A program made the translations under genes and the position numbers. This document shows, in pieces, positions 11,305 through 20,863 of a DNA stretch of 64,000 nucleotides; within the stretch, counting starts at the first letter, position 1; each line of letters opens with the position of its first letter. Source of the stretch: Symbiodinium natans (taxonomy: Eukaryota > Sar > Dinophyceae > Suessiales > Symbiodiniaceae); NCBI GenBank assembly GCA_905221605.1, contig CAJNDS010000389.1, positions 1 through 64,000 on the forward strand, in the 5' to 3' direction. A model generated the notes under the pieces. The model was not told where the DNA came from, did not search any database, and worked only from the letters and a program-made list of their open reading frames with translations.

Positions 11305-11505
11305 CGTTCTCCCAACAAGCACTGCATGACCTAACCCTAGTTGGGGAGAGGAGTCCAACCCTAATCCTATGTCCCAAAAGGGAGGGGCTTAGGGTACAAC
11401 CACTCGCTCTCCTGTTTTCAGCGGTGCTGCTCTGGGCGAAAGAGTGGAATGCTTCGTGGGAAAGGCTGGGCAGGATCCCACGAGCATGTAAGGCCATCAC
11501 ACCCC
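11305..11505. repeat. 201 bp direct repeat, left copy
   Basis: Begins CGTTCTCCCAACAAGCAC and ends GGCCATCACACCCC; matches 13185-13385 with only a few substitutions. Confidence 0.95.
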
Positions 11506-11936
11506 GGACCGGGGCTGCGGCTTCTCCACTTTGGGAGGCAAGTGGGCATTTCTGAGGGGCTACTCGGCGCGCATCAAAATGACGTCAAGGCTATCCGCGG
11601 CTGGGTCGCCCGCGAAGAAGGAATCGATCTCCTGGGCATGGAGATCGTCAAGAGGTGTCACCAGGTCTGGCGAGTAATCCCGCTTGGAACGACGACGCTC
11701 TGCCAGGCGTTGCTGAACGTCGCTCGTCGGCGGCCCGAGGGCCCGCTCGCGCGGAGCGGCCTCCCGCGGAGGTCCATGCTCGGCCTCCTCCGTGGGCTCG
11801 CTCTTGGGCGTGGACCCTCCACCGCTACTCTCTGGAGCGGGATCCAGCTCGGGGTCATCGCGAAGCCACCCCGATGGATGACTACCACCATAAATGTGGT
11901 GCGATCCGTCCTCAAGCTGGATTCGGTCCCCTCTCT

Positions 11937-13055
11937 TCAGGAGCGGGACCTTCGAGTGATCGTACCCGTTGGCTTTGTGGTACCGAGCATGGGCACCTCC
12001 CCATACCCACCGTCCTTTCCTCGGCGGAACAACCGTCCCCGCCAGTCTTGACGAAAAGGGTCAAGAGGTGCGGAGGGGCTGATCCCCAGGTTGGGCGGAA
12101 GAGAGGCGCCATGGCAGGCCGCCTGATGCAAGTGGTATTGCACCAGCGACTCAAAGGCCAGCCCGCATCCAGGAGCTGAGCATCCATAGTGGCCGTCAGC
12201 ATTGGGGCGAGGCACCTCTGGGGCCGGGGCGGACCGGACGGTCCCGCCTCTTGAAGGCCTGGAACTGCTCGATCCCGCAATCACGGGGGCATCCTGACCA
12301 TCGTCAGACACCTCTTCCCCGTCGGCGCCTTCCCCGGCCGCCCGATTCTCTCCCCCACGGCGCAGAGTTTTGAGGGATTCCTCACGCTTGGTGATCTTTT
12401 CTAACTTCACCATCGCGGTTCCCGCCACCTCCAGTATTCTCGACTGGAGTTTCTGCGCTCTCAGAAGAGCTTCGGACCGCGCGAGGTACTCCTTCGCGGT
12501 GCTGATCACCGATTGGCCAAGTTCGAGGACTCCTTCCTCTATGCTCCCGGCCTGGGCCCCACCAGCGGGCTCTTCGTCCTCCTTCACCTTGACCGCGGCT
12601 TGGGGCGCCCGCGTGTCGGGAAGATCCGAGCTGGAACTATCTTCCTCGACACCTTCAGCTTCTTGGGCTGCCTCTTCCTCGAGCGAGTCTTCGGCCTCGA
12701 GGGCATTGGGGCCAGGGACGTTGCGCCTAGGATACTCCTTGGGCTTCGCTGGAAAGATCGAAGTCTTAGGAGCCCCTGAAGCACGCCCTTTGGCCTTAGG
12801 CGCGGCCTTAGGAGGGGTAACAGGTCGGGCGGCCCCCGCGGCCATGACACGGCCCGCAGGGGCCAGCACAACCGTCGAGGAGCTCGCCGCGCCACTGCTG
12901 GCCGCAGCAGCTTGGGACGCTTGGACCGTGCCCAGTTTCGGTCCTCGCCCCAACGGCGGGTGGGGGCCCGCACTGATGTCGCCTAAACTCCTTAGGTCGA
13001 CATGCTGGATCAACCGATCCACTTCTAACTCAGCTATTAAGATGGAAGGCCCCAC
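11937..13055 (-). CDS. Gag-like protein with coiled coil and C2H2 finger, frameshifted near its end
   Basis: 372 codons from an ATG at 13055. Residues 1-110 are Ala/Pro/Lys-rich, 110-170 acidic (EEEAAQEAEG), about 175-250 a helical Arg/Glu segment, and about 292-316 a finger-like CSAPGCGLAFESLVQYHLHQ with two Cys and two His. Near 12000 the frame changes: the next frame carries on with KANGYDHSKVPLLKRGD and stays open to about 11560, so the original protein was roughly 510 residues. This plan fits a retroelement Gag (assembly domain plus zinc finger), but no family was recognised. It lies between 201 bp direct repeats and downstream of an RT gene on the same strand. Confidence 0.5.
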   Translation of the reverse strand: MGPSILIAELEVDRLIQHVDLRSLGDISAGPHPPLGRGPKLGTVQASQAAAASSGAASSSTVVLAPAGRVMAAGAARPVTPPKAAPKAKGRASGAPKTSIFPAKPKEYPRRNVPGPNALEAEDSLEEEAAQEAEGVEEDSSSSDLPDTRAPQAAVKVKEDEEPAGGAQAGSIEEGVLELGQSVISTAKEYLARSEALLRAQKLQSRILEVAGTAMVKLEKITKREESLKTLRRGGENRAAGEGADGEEVSDDGQDAPVIAGSSSSRPSRGGTVRSAPAPEVPRPNADGHYGCSAPGCGLAFESLVQYHLHQAACHGASLPPNLGISPSAPLDPFRQDWRGRLFRRGKDGGYGEVPMLGTTKPTGTITRRSRS

Positions 13056-13184
13056 CTAGGGGTTAGGTCAAGGCCAGCTGTGAGCCGGAGATGCTCCAGC
13101 TGTGCAAGGCTTGTTTAGGCGTAATGCGAATAGCGGTGCATGATTCACTTGTGGGAAAACACACGGGAACCAAAAAACCCGAAG

Positions 13185-13385
13185 CGTTCTCCCAACAAGC
13201 ACTGCATGATCTAACCCTAGTTGGGGAGAGGAGTCCAACCCTAATCCTATGTCCCAAAAGGGAGGGGCTTAGGGTACAACCACTCGCTCTCCTGTTTTCA
13301 GCGGTGCTGCTCTGGGCGAAAGAGTGGAACGCTTCGTGGGAAAGGCTGGGCAGGATCCCACGAGCATGTAAGGCCATCACACCCC
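13185..13385. repeat. 201 bp direct repeat, right copy
   Basis: Near-identical partner of 11305-11505, same orientation; upstream of the Gag-like gene as read on the - strand. Confidence 0.95.
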
Positions 13386-13468
13386 CACTTCAGGGGCCCA
13401 GGGCAGACCGGTGAATGCATCAGGCCTCTCTACCCCCACCGCGGGCGGTCTGGCTGGTGCCCGGGGCA

Positions 13469-14956
13469 CTAGGCTGAATGCGCTGAGACCTGCACTAGGC
13501 CAGTGCTCCAGTTGGCGTCCGAGGGCCATAGGCTGACCTCGTGCTCCGACCGTGCTAGGTCTTGCAGATGGACGTGGAATCTCTTGGATTTGGTCGTGCA
13601 GTTGAACTTCTGTAGGCGGTTTCGGCTGAGGTCGTCCGCGTCCGTGTTTTTTACCATGTGACCTACTTCTAGGCTTAGACCCTTAGCGTGGGCCCAAGAG
13701 GCCACCTTCTGCAGGAAGAGGCAGAGGGGAAAGGCTGTGGTAAACAGCTTATTGACTGAAGCTTGTGTGGGGCTGTTGTCACTGCGAGTGGGCAAGCAAA
13801 AGCGAAGGCTGGAGCAACCGGTGGCCGCGTAGGCCATCTGTAATAGGACCCACTGGGCGATTGTTTCGAAGCAGGCAATATATTGCTGGGTGTGCTTGGT
13901 GAGGAAAGGCCAGTGGGCGCGAAGCTCTGCTATGGACCACTGGTGTGCGAACCAGAAGGTCTGGCTGGATGTGCACAACCAGCCCCCGATCCCAACTTGA
14001 GAGCCATCTGCCATGGCGTCCGCGGCTGAGAGGCATGGCAGCAGGGGCGGCTGGGCTAGGGGCATGCGGAATTCGTGGGTGAAGCATTGGGCGAGCCAGT
14101 GCAGGGCGGCTTTGCTGTCGTTGCGTAAAGTGATTTCCTGTGCGTTTGGGTCCGAGTTACGCACCCATACAGTCTTGTCTGCAGCCGGGATGGGCCAAAT
14201 GTCCGTTTTTGACGACACTGGCTTTCCTTTGACCTCGATTACCCTGGCTTTGATGGGCAATTGTAGGAACGAGGCATCTTTTGTGACCCGGCACTGGGAG
14301 TCTAGGCACCACAGGAACTGTGACCAGCTGCGAGGTGGGATGGGGTATTGGGTCCCAGGCGGGCTGTGCAAGTCTGCATATAGCGGGGCGGCGAAGCAGC
14401 GTAAGTGAGAACTGACGCTGGTGGCCCACATCAGTAGGCCGAGGCAGGATTCGAGCTCCTTGCGGGGGACGCGCTTGTGCTCCAGAAGGCTGAGTAGCTG
14501 GGCGCGCAATTTATCTAGCTTAGGCAGTGCTAGGCATACGGATTCTGTGGCGAAGCAGAACTTCCAACCGCACCAAACGATTTGGTCGCCGAAGGCAGCT
14601 TTCTTCCAGCTGATTGGGGCTCCAATGACCGTGAGGAAGGCCACTGTGAGGGCTAGCTGCTCCGGGGCCTTGTGTCTGAGGAGGCACAGCAGCAGGTCGT
14701 CGACGTAGAGCCAGGCTTTGTGGGGCTCGTGGGCTAAGACGCGGTGCAGCAGGCGCAGGAGCGATGGAGCATCGTGTGCAGGGAGCATGAACGATGTTGG
14801 GCACGCGTCTGAGATACCAATCCAACACGGGGTACAGCGGTATGACGCACGAGGAATAGGCAAATGCAACAAGATTGATATTGATACGGAGCCCGATCCC
14901 ATGAGTGTGAACTTGTGGCTGGGAGAGGTGGCTATGGCTACACGCAGAGCATACAT
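13469..14956 (-). CDS. Reverse transcriptase-RNase H, DIRS-like, 5' truncated
   Basis: The frame enters RT in the palm: WLYVDDLLLCLLR (catalytic DD, residues about 82-94), then GAPISWKKAAFGDQIVWCGW, the thumb with LGLLMWA, and an RNase H with ADAMADGSQVGIGGW, AELRAHWPF and DADDLSRNR. The RNase H ending in ADxLSR and the RT style resemble DIRS/Ngaro-type elements more than copia. The fingers domain is missing; the first about 45 codons are antisense to a Gag fragment on the + strand, so the real retroelement sequence begins near 14830. A matching N-terminal piece of the same family lies at 33982-34440. No tyrosine recombinase was seen. Probably a dead 5'-truncated copy, although the remaining frame is intact. 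Confidence 0.7.
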   Translation of the reverse strand: MYALRVAIATSPSHKFTLMGSGSVSISILLHLPIPRASYRCTPCWIGISDACPTSFMLPAHDAPSLLRLLHRVLAHEPHKAWLYVDDLLLCLLRHKAPEQLALTVAFLTVIGAPISWKKAAFGDQIVWCGWKFCFATESVCLALPKLDKLRAQLLSLLEHKRVPRKELESCLGLLMWATSVSSHLRCFAAPLYADLHSPPGTQYPIPPRSWSQFLWCLDSQCRVTKDASFLQLPIKARVIEVKGKPVSSKTDIWPIPAADKTVWVRNSDPNAQEITLRNDSKAALHWLAQCFTHEFRMPLAQPPLLPCLSAADAMADGSQVGIGGWLCTSSQTFWFAHQWSIAELRAHWPFLTKHTQQYIACFETIAQWVLLQMAYAATGCSSLRFCLPTRSDNSPTQASVNKLFTTAFPLCLFLQKVASWAHAKGLSLEVGHMVKNTDADDLSRNRLQKFNCTTKSKRFHVHLQDLARSEHEVSLWPSDANWSTGLVQVSAHSA

Positions 14957-15435
14957 CTATGACGGGGAGTACGGGTTCGAGCTGGTGAAAAGGAGCACAG
15001 TGAGGAGACCGTCGATGCGGCGCTGAAATATCCTGCTCTCGAATACCAGCTCTTGGAGGCTTTGAGGCGGGCGATTCGATCGCCTGCGTTGGCAGCAAAA
15101 ATATCGGTGAGGGCGTTTGAGTGTCAGCAGTTGAGCGGGAAACCGATGACGGCTTTGAGAACGTTGATGATAATTATCGAACACTTCGAGGTTTCCAGTG
15201 CGCATGAACAGGCAATGTTTACACAGGCGATCATAAATATGGTATGTCTGCCCACATATACCGAGACCGAAGAGGAGTCGTTGGAGCGTTTTATGTGTAG
15301 GTGGAGAGTCCTGCTAGCGCAAGTCAAGGCTTCGAGGTCATGCGCATGGTCAGATGCTGAGCTCGGAATTCACCTGTTTAGGAAGATAGAGAACCTAGCC
15401 GTGATGACCTTCGACGTGGAGAAATGCTGGTCAAA
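14868..15435 (+). pseudogene. Copia-type Gag fragment
   Basis: Two frames joined by a frameshift near 15000 give VNLWLGEVAMATRRAYIYDG, then EETVDAALKYPALEYQLLEA and EHFEVSSAHEQAMFTQAI, ending at DVEKCWSKKW, where a C-rich minisatellite begins. The SxAHEQ-containing helical segment is what I expect in dinoflagellate copia Gag proteins. Both ends are truncated. Confidence 0.45.
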
Positions 15436-16740
15436 AAAATGGCCCCTGCTCCACCCCCACCCCCAACCCCCACCCCCACCCCGCACGCACCCTGCCACGC
15501 ACCCACACTTCCAACCCCACCCCCACCCCCCCACGCACCCCGCCCCCCACTGGACCCATGGCTCCTGGCCCCATTGGCTCATGGTCCACGGCCCATGGAT
15601 GTGGCTTCTCAGCTGACTTTAAAGACCCCAGTGCATGCCCGGGCCCTCCGCCCGCTCCGCCCGCTCCGCCCTCCGCCCTTCCAGCTCCGCCTACTCACTC
15701 TCCTTTGGCCCATGCTCCCATTCTTCACCCCTTGAGCTGCTCCACCCCCACCCGCAACCCCACCCCCACCCCGCACGCACCCTGCCCCGCCGCCCGTGCT
15801 TGTCATGGGCCCCTTGCTCCTGGCGTCATGGCTCCACCCCCACCCCCAACCCCCACCCCCAACACCCCACCCTTTCCACACTTCCAACCCCCACCCCCAC
15901 CACCCACGCACCCCGCCCCCCCACTGGACCCATGGCTCCTGGCCCCATTGGTGTTGGTCACATTCTTCATCCCTCGACCTGCATGGCTGCCAACGCTGGT
16001 CCTATTATGGCCCCTGCTCCACCCCAACCCCCAACCCCCACCGTACGCATCCTGCCACCCCCAACCCCCAACCCCCACCCCCACCCACCCACACTTCCAA
16101 CCCCTACCCCCACCCCCCACGCACCCCGCCCCCCACTGAACCCATGGCTCCTGGCCCGTGGCTTTTCAGCTGACTTTAAAGGGCCCCGTGCATGCCCGGG
16201 CCCTCCGCCCGCTCCGCCCTCCGCCCTTCCAGCTCCGCCCACTCTCCTCTGGCCCATGCTCCCACTCTCCATCCCCTTGACCTACCCCTCATGGACCCAG
16301 CTCCCTACCCCTTACCCCTCCCATTCTTCATCCCTCGACCTGCAGGGCCATGGACCCATGGCTCCTGGCCCCATGTCTCCCCTCCGCCCCTACCCCCACC
16401 ACCCACGCACCCGCTCCCCGCCCATCCGCCCTTCCCGCTCCGCATACATTCCCCTTGCCCAAGCCCCCCACGCACCCCGCCCACCCCCACCCCGCACGCA
16501 CCCTGCCCCGCCGCCTGTGCTTGTCATGGGCCCGCCCCCCACTGAACCCATGGCTCCTGGCCCCATTGGCTCATGGTCCACGGCCCACTCCGCCCTCCGC
16601 CCTTCCAGCTCCGCCTACCCCCCTCTGGCCCATGCTCCCACTCTCATCCCTCGACCTGCATGGCTGCCAATGCTGGTCCTATATATGGCCCCTGCTCCAC
16701 CCCAACCCCCAACCCCCACCCCCATACTGCGTGAGCCTCT
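15436..16740. repeat. C-rich minisatellite array
   Basis: Runs of CCACCCCCACCCC alternate with longer recurring blocks such as GGACCCATGGCTCCTGGCCC, CGCCCTCCGCCCTTCCAGCT and CTGGCCCATGCTCCCA. It forms the left border of the provirus and supplies a spurious C-terminal Gly/Trp tail to the integrase frame. Long open frames on both strands here are compositional artefacts. Confidence 0.9.
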
Positions 16741-19700
16741 GCACGGGCTCCCCGCTGGCCTTGGGCACGGGCTGCACGTGCTTCAGCAGGCCCTCCGTGC
16801 CGTCCGTGGCCCGCACGGTCATCGAGTCGTAGCTTGCCAGCTGCTTCACGGCCCCGTACTGGGGCTGGAAGCTCCTCTGGGCGTTGGTGGGGGCGCGGAA
16901 GGCCCCCGCCTCCGCGAGGCGCCGCTGCCGGCCCTCCGTGAGCTCCCGGTTGTGCTGGAACTTCCTCGCGTTGTCCTGGTAGACGCGGAACGTGGTGGCC
17001 GGCTGCTTCTCCACGTCCTCGGGCGCCGCGTGCACCGCCTCGTGCGGGCGCTTGTTGTACGCCTCCGCAGCCCCCTCCACGTGCTCCGCCCAGCCGCCCC
17101 CGTCCCGCGCCACCTTCCCGGCCAGGTCCCGCTTCAGCGTCTGGATGGCCCTGTCCACCACGGCCAGCGCGTTGCGGTCCTCCGGCCGCTTGTGACGATG
17201 CACCGCGGGCTCCGGGAGCGCCTCCTCCAGGCCCTGAAACTCGTTGCCCTGGTCCGTGGAGACCACGTAGTTGCTCTCCCCCTCCACCAGCTTCGGGATG
17301 ATCTCGGCGGCGGCCTGGGTCACCGTCTCCGCCTGCTTGTCGGGCAGGGCCTTCGTGGCCACCTCCCGCGTGAAGACGTCGGTGACCACCAGCCCGTACT
17401 TGTTCCTCCCCCGAGTGTTCTGGGAGAAGTCCACCAGGTCCGCCTGCAGCCGGTCGTTGGGGCCCTCCGCCGCGCTCTTGCCCAGGCTCCGCGGCTTGGG
17501 CGCAAGCACCTGCCGCGCCGCGTCCCCCCGCAGGGCCTGGCGGGCCCGCGCCGCCGTCAGGTCCCTGCGCTCGGGGTGATCCCTGCGGGCCAGCTGGTGG
17601 AGCTTCCTTGGGTCCCGCACGTTGTACTCCTCCGCGAGGCCCCGGAAGAACTGGAGCGCCGCCTCCTCCGCCATTTTCTTCTTCTTGGGCTTCTTCTCCA
17701 GCGCCGCCACGCGGGCCTGGAGCCTCTTCACGACGCCCCAGAGCACGGCCGTGAGCCGGCTGTAGTCGAGCGTCAGCAGCTCCTCCCCGTCCCTGTAGGT
17801 CTTCCCCGTCACCCCCGCCCCGAGGAAGTCCTGGGCCAGGAAGCCCAGGCGGCCGTAGTGCTCGATGTCTGTGCGGTCGTAGGTCTTCGGGTGGGCGCCG
17901 TCGAAGATGGCCTGCAGCGCCTCCAGGTCCGCGTCCGCGATGTTCGTCTTCACCTTCTCGTCACTGAGGTTGTTGAAGCCGTAGTTGACCGTGACGTCCG
18001 AGTCCGTCTCCACCACCAGGGGCGCGGAGCCGCTCGTGCGGTTCTGGAGCCAGATCTCCTGGTTGGGAGCGTAGAGCGTGCAGCCGCCCGTGGACGGCGT
18101 CTCCAGCCGCACGAAGCCCGCGCCCCCGTTGGCGCTCATCTCCAGCATCGCGAAGCCCGTGGGGGCCGTGTTCTCCACGCGCACGGCCACGTTGCCGTCC
18201 GTCGGGTTGGCGGAGAGCGGGAAGTTCTCCGTGACGTTGAGGCCCTTGGAGGTGCAGACGATGCCCTGCGTGCCGCCCTGGATGGCCAGGTTGGCCACGC
18301 CGCCCGTGGTCGCGACGCTGGCGCAGGTGAGCGTCCTGCCCTGGGCCACGTTCACGTCCTGCTCCAGCGCGATCTGGGAGCTCGTCATCTCGGCGATGAC
18401 GGCCGCGCCGCTGTCCAGGAACTGGAGGCCCACCAGCCCGGCGGCCACGCGCAGGTAGCCGTCCCCGCTCACGGCCCGCAGCAGCGGCGTCTGCACGTCC
18501 ACCGTGAAGAGCGCGTCCACGCCCGAGACGTTGCCCGTGGCGGCGAAGTTGAGCGTGTTCACGAAGCTGCCGGCAGTGAGGCTGGTGCAGCTGATGACGT
18601 CCAGGTCGGCCGGCGTGGCGTAGCGGGAGTCGCTCTCCGCCTTGCTGTAGCAGTCGCACTCGAGCTCGATGGTGCCTTGGTTGCCCAGGATCAAGTTGGC
18701 CGACAAGGGCGACTGGGGCAGCAGCGACCTTATGATCCTCGGTGTGAAGTTGTCGAGCACGAGGGGGATGATTTGCCCCCCTGAGGTGTTCCCATTGACG
18801 GGGAAATAGCGGGAGTCGAGAGGCGCGTAGTCGGTGTTTGAGAGATATCTCCCGTCGCTCTCGCTCTTCGAGTAGGCGTCGCAGGTCAGCTGCACCGTGG
18901 CGGAGTTGCCGAGGATCAGGTTGGCGCCCAACGGCGCCTGGGGCAGCAGCGACCTTATGATCCTCGGCGTGAAGTTGTCGAGGACGAGGGGGATGATTTG
19001 TCCCCCAGACGTGTTCCCGTTTACTGGAAAATAACGTGTGTCCCCCTGCGCCTCGGTGAGGAAGCCGGCGGAGCTGATCTGGCTCGCGATCTCCGCGCTG
19101 GTCTCCGTCTGGTCCCAGTCGTCCGTCAGGGCGATGTTGATCTCGTTGACGATGGGGGCCTGGAGCCCCGTCCAGGGCACGTAGTCGACCAGGGCCGTCG
19201 CGATGGCTGCGTCCATCTGCACCGTGGTGCTGTAAGGGACCAGCGCCGTGGCGATGGCGGCGTCCCGGGCAGCGATGGTGCTGTAGACGGAGAGGTCGAT
19301 GGCCCCCACCGCGGCCGCGATGGCGGCGTCCATCTGCACCGTGGTGCTGTAGGGCACCAGGGCGGCCGCGATGGCGGCGTCCCGCGCAGCGACGGTGCTG
19401 TACGCCGAGAGGTCGATGGCCCCCACGGCCGCCGCGATGGCGGCGACCATCTGCGCCGTGGTGCTGTAGGGCACCAGCGCGGCGGCGACGGCCGCGTCCC
19501 TCTGCACGGTGGTGCTGTAGGGGACGAGGGCCGCCGCGATGGCTGCGTCCGTCTGGGCCGAGTCGTAGTAGGCGGCCAGGGCGGCCGTGATGGCCCCGTT
19601 GGTCTCGGCCGATGTGTAGTAGCCGCCCAGGGTGGCCAGGACCCAGGACTCGCTGGCCAGGGGCGCCAGGAGGGCGGTGACCTCCGCCTGCGTGTAGGCG

Positions 19701-20863
19701 TCGCAGGCCAGGGACAGGGTGAAGTTGTCGTTCTCGAGGGACACGCTCAGGGGAGCGCTGAAGTGAAAGTTGCGGATGGTGTTGGTGCCCACCAGGAGGT
19801 CCCAGGTCGTCTGCCCGGGCCACGCCTGGGCGTTGGCGAGGTTTGTGCCGCCGCCGGTGGTGAGCGCCGCCAGCGCTGAGTTGAGCGCGTCGATGGCAGA
19901 CTGCAGGCTCGCCTCGGAGGCCGAGAGGTCGGCCGAGGTGGCGAAGGGCCCCGCTCCCTGCAGGGCCAGGATCTCCGCGTCGTGCCCGTCCAGGCGCGCG
20001 TCCCGCACGGCCAATAGACCGTTGAGCCCCGCGGTGTCGGTGTAGGCTGCGAGGGCCGTGGCGAGCGCCGCCGCAACGTCGGCAGCCGACTGGAAGCCCG
20101 CTGCCTGCAGCGCCGCCAGGGCCGCCTCCGCGGCGTCGAGCCTCCCGTCGCGGAGGGCCAGCGCGGCGTCCAGCGCCGTCTGGAGGGCCGTCGCGATCTT
20201 CTGGTCCACGTCCGCGGGCGTGGTGCGCAGGGCCACAGCGCTGTTCAGGCCGCTGGTGTCGGTATACGGGAGGAGCGCGGTGGCGATGGCCTGGGAGACG
20301 TCCGCGGCCGTCTGGCGGGCCGCGATGTCGAGGGCCTGCTGATCCTGCGTGCTCTTGAGAGCATAGGCGGAAGCCACCTGAGCGAGCGTGGCGTTGTTGG
20401 CCGAGGTGATCGCGCTGTTCATGGAAGCGTTAGTGGGATGGTTGGCCAGCTTCAGGTCCACGGAGGCGGGAGTGGACTTGGAGTCCACGTCCAGCTGCAG
20501 GGCGTCCAGGGCCGACTGGTTCGCCTTGCCCGCCAGCCCCGTAGTGAGGCTGGTGCTCAGGCTGGTTATGGAGGACTGGTTGGCAGCCACGAGGCCCTCG
20601 GCCGCCGCCAAGTCGGCCGCCAAAGCGTAGGGCGTCAGGTCGGGCGGCGCCGGGATGGCGGCCACCTGCGTCTGCAGCGCAGCCACGGCGGCCGAGTTAA
20701 CGCCGATGGCCGCGGTGTTGGCCACCGTGTCCGTGAGGGGCGTGTAGGCCGTGAGGACCGTGGCCAGCTGCCCCGCGGAGATGCCCTGCATCTCGATGGT
20801 GGCGATGGGGGTCTGGCCATCGTTGAGGATGTTGCCGGTTATGGTGGACTCGAAGAGTGACAT
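16679..20863 (-). CDS. Tail-fibre-like protein with S74 chaperone domain, fused to DDE integrase
   Basis: One frame of 1394 codons. Residues 1-560 are Ala-rich repeats (AAIAAALVPYSTT units) typical of trimeric fibres. About 590-740 holds two copies of a 75-residue unit (RYFPVNGNTSGGQ). About 960-1055 is a Peptidase_S74 intramolecular chaperone: LSDEKVKTNI with Ser967 and Lys972 placed like the Ser-Lys dyad of phage endosialidase chaperones, then YGRLGFLAQD and a coiled coil ending in ALEKKPKKKK. A Met at 1064 opens the integrase, with Asp1142 (LQADLVDFS), Asp1204 (STDQGNEF) and Asp1237 in VVDRAIQTLK, where Glu is expected. The fibre would bind host cells after self-cleavage; the integrase would insert viral DNA. 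Two genes may originally have been separate. The last about 20 residues are minisatellite translation. Confidence 0.8.
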   Translation of the reverse strand: MSLFESTITGNILNDGQTPIATIEMQGISAGQLATVLTAYTPLTDTVANTAAIGVNSAAVAALQTQVAAIPAPPDLTPYALAADLAAAEGLVAANQSSITSLSTSLTTGLAGKANQSALDALQLDVDSKSTPASVDLKLANHPTNASMNSAITSANNATLAQVASAYALKSTQDQQALDIAARQTAADVSQAIATALLPYTDTSGLNSAVALRTTPADVDQKIATALQTALDAALALRDGRLDAAEAALAALQAAGFQSAADVAAALATALAAYTDTAGLNGLLAVRDARLDGHDAEILALQGAGPFATSADLSASEASLQSAIDALNSALAALTTGGGTNLANAQAWPGQTTWDLLVGTNTIRNFHFSAPLSVSLENDNFTLSLACDAYTQAEVTALLAPLASESWVLATLGGYYTSAETNGAITAALAAYYDSAQTDAAIAAALVPYSTTVQRDAAVAAALVPYSTTAQMVAAIAAAVGAIDLSAYSTVAARDAAIAAALVPYSTTVQMDAAIAAAVGAIDLSVYSTIAARDAAIATALVPYSTTVQMDAAIATALVDYVPWTGLQAPIVNEINIALTDDWDQTETSAEIASQISSAGFLTEAQGDTRYFPVNGNTSGGQIIPLVLDNFTPRIIRSLLPQAPLGANLILGNSATVQLTCDAYSKSESDGRYLSNTDYAPLDSRYFPVNGNTSGGQIIPLVLDNFTPRIIRSLLPQSPLSANLILGNQGTIELECDCYSKAESDSRYATPADLDVISCTSLTAGSFVNTLNFAATGNVSGVDALFTVDVQTPLLRAVSGDGYLRVAAGLVGLQFLDSGAAVIAEMTSSQIALEQDVNVAQGRTLTCASVATTGGVANLAIQGGTQGIVCTSKGLNVTENFPLSANPTDGNVAVRVENTAPTGFAMLEMSANGGAGFVRLETPSTGGCTLYAPNQEIWLQNRTSGSAPLVVETDSDVTVNYGFNNLSDEKVKTNIADADLEALQAIFDGAHPKTYDRTDIEHYGRLGFLAQDFLGAGVTGKTYRDGEELLTLDYSRLTAVLWGVVKRLQARVAALEKKPKKKKMAEEAALQFFRGLAEEYNVRDPRKLHQLARRDHPERRDLTAARARQALRGDAARQVLAPKPRSLGKSAAEGPNDRLQADLVDFSQNTRGRNKYGLVVTDVFTREVATKALPDKQAETVTQAAAEIIPKLVEGESNYVVSTDQGNEFQGLEEALPEPAVHRHKRPEDRNALAVVDRAIQTLKRDLAGKVARDGGGWAEHVEGAAEAYNKRPHEAVHAAPEDVEKQPATTFRVYQDNARKFQHNRELTEGRQRRLAEAGAFRAPTNAQRSFQPQYGAVKQLASYDSMTVRATDGTEGLLKHVQPVPKASGEPVQRLTQYGGGGWGLGWSRGHI
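18688..19040 (-). repeat. 225 bp tandem duplication inside the fibre gene
   Basis: The block CAGCAGCGACCTTATGATCC through GGGGGATGATTTG occurs twice, 225 bp (75 codons) apart, so the frame is kept. It encodes the repeated RYFPVNGNTSGGQ unit. Confidence 0.85.

Larger units (their letters stand above)
11305..13385 (-). mobile_element. Candidate Gag-only element between 201 bp direct repeats
   Basis: The 201 bp segments 11305-11505 and 13185-13385 are nearly identical (two or three base differences seen). They flank one Gag-like gene read on the - strand, which begins 130 bp inside the right repeat and ends about 55 bp before the left one. This is the plan of a non-autonomous LTR element carrying only Gag. 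I found no target duplication and no clean TG...CA ends, so a segmental duplication, or split repeats of the neighbouring DIRS-like RT, remain possible. Confidence 0.45.

Noticed and set aside
15635-18784. 1049-codon + strand open frame
   Set aside because: Antisense to the integrase and fibre gene and to the C-rich minisatellite; GC-rich DNA leaves the opposite strand open. No motif in it.
17961-19823. 620-codon - strand frame
   Set aside because: Frame-shifted shadow of the fibre gene, rich in Arg/Gly/His from the same DNA.
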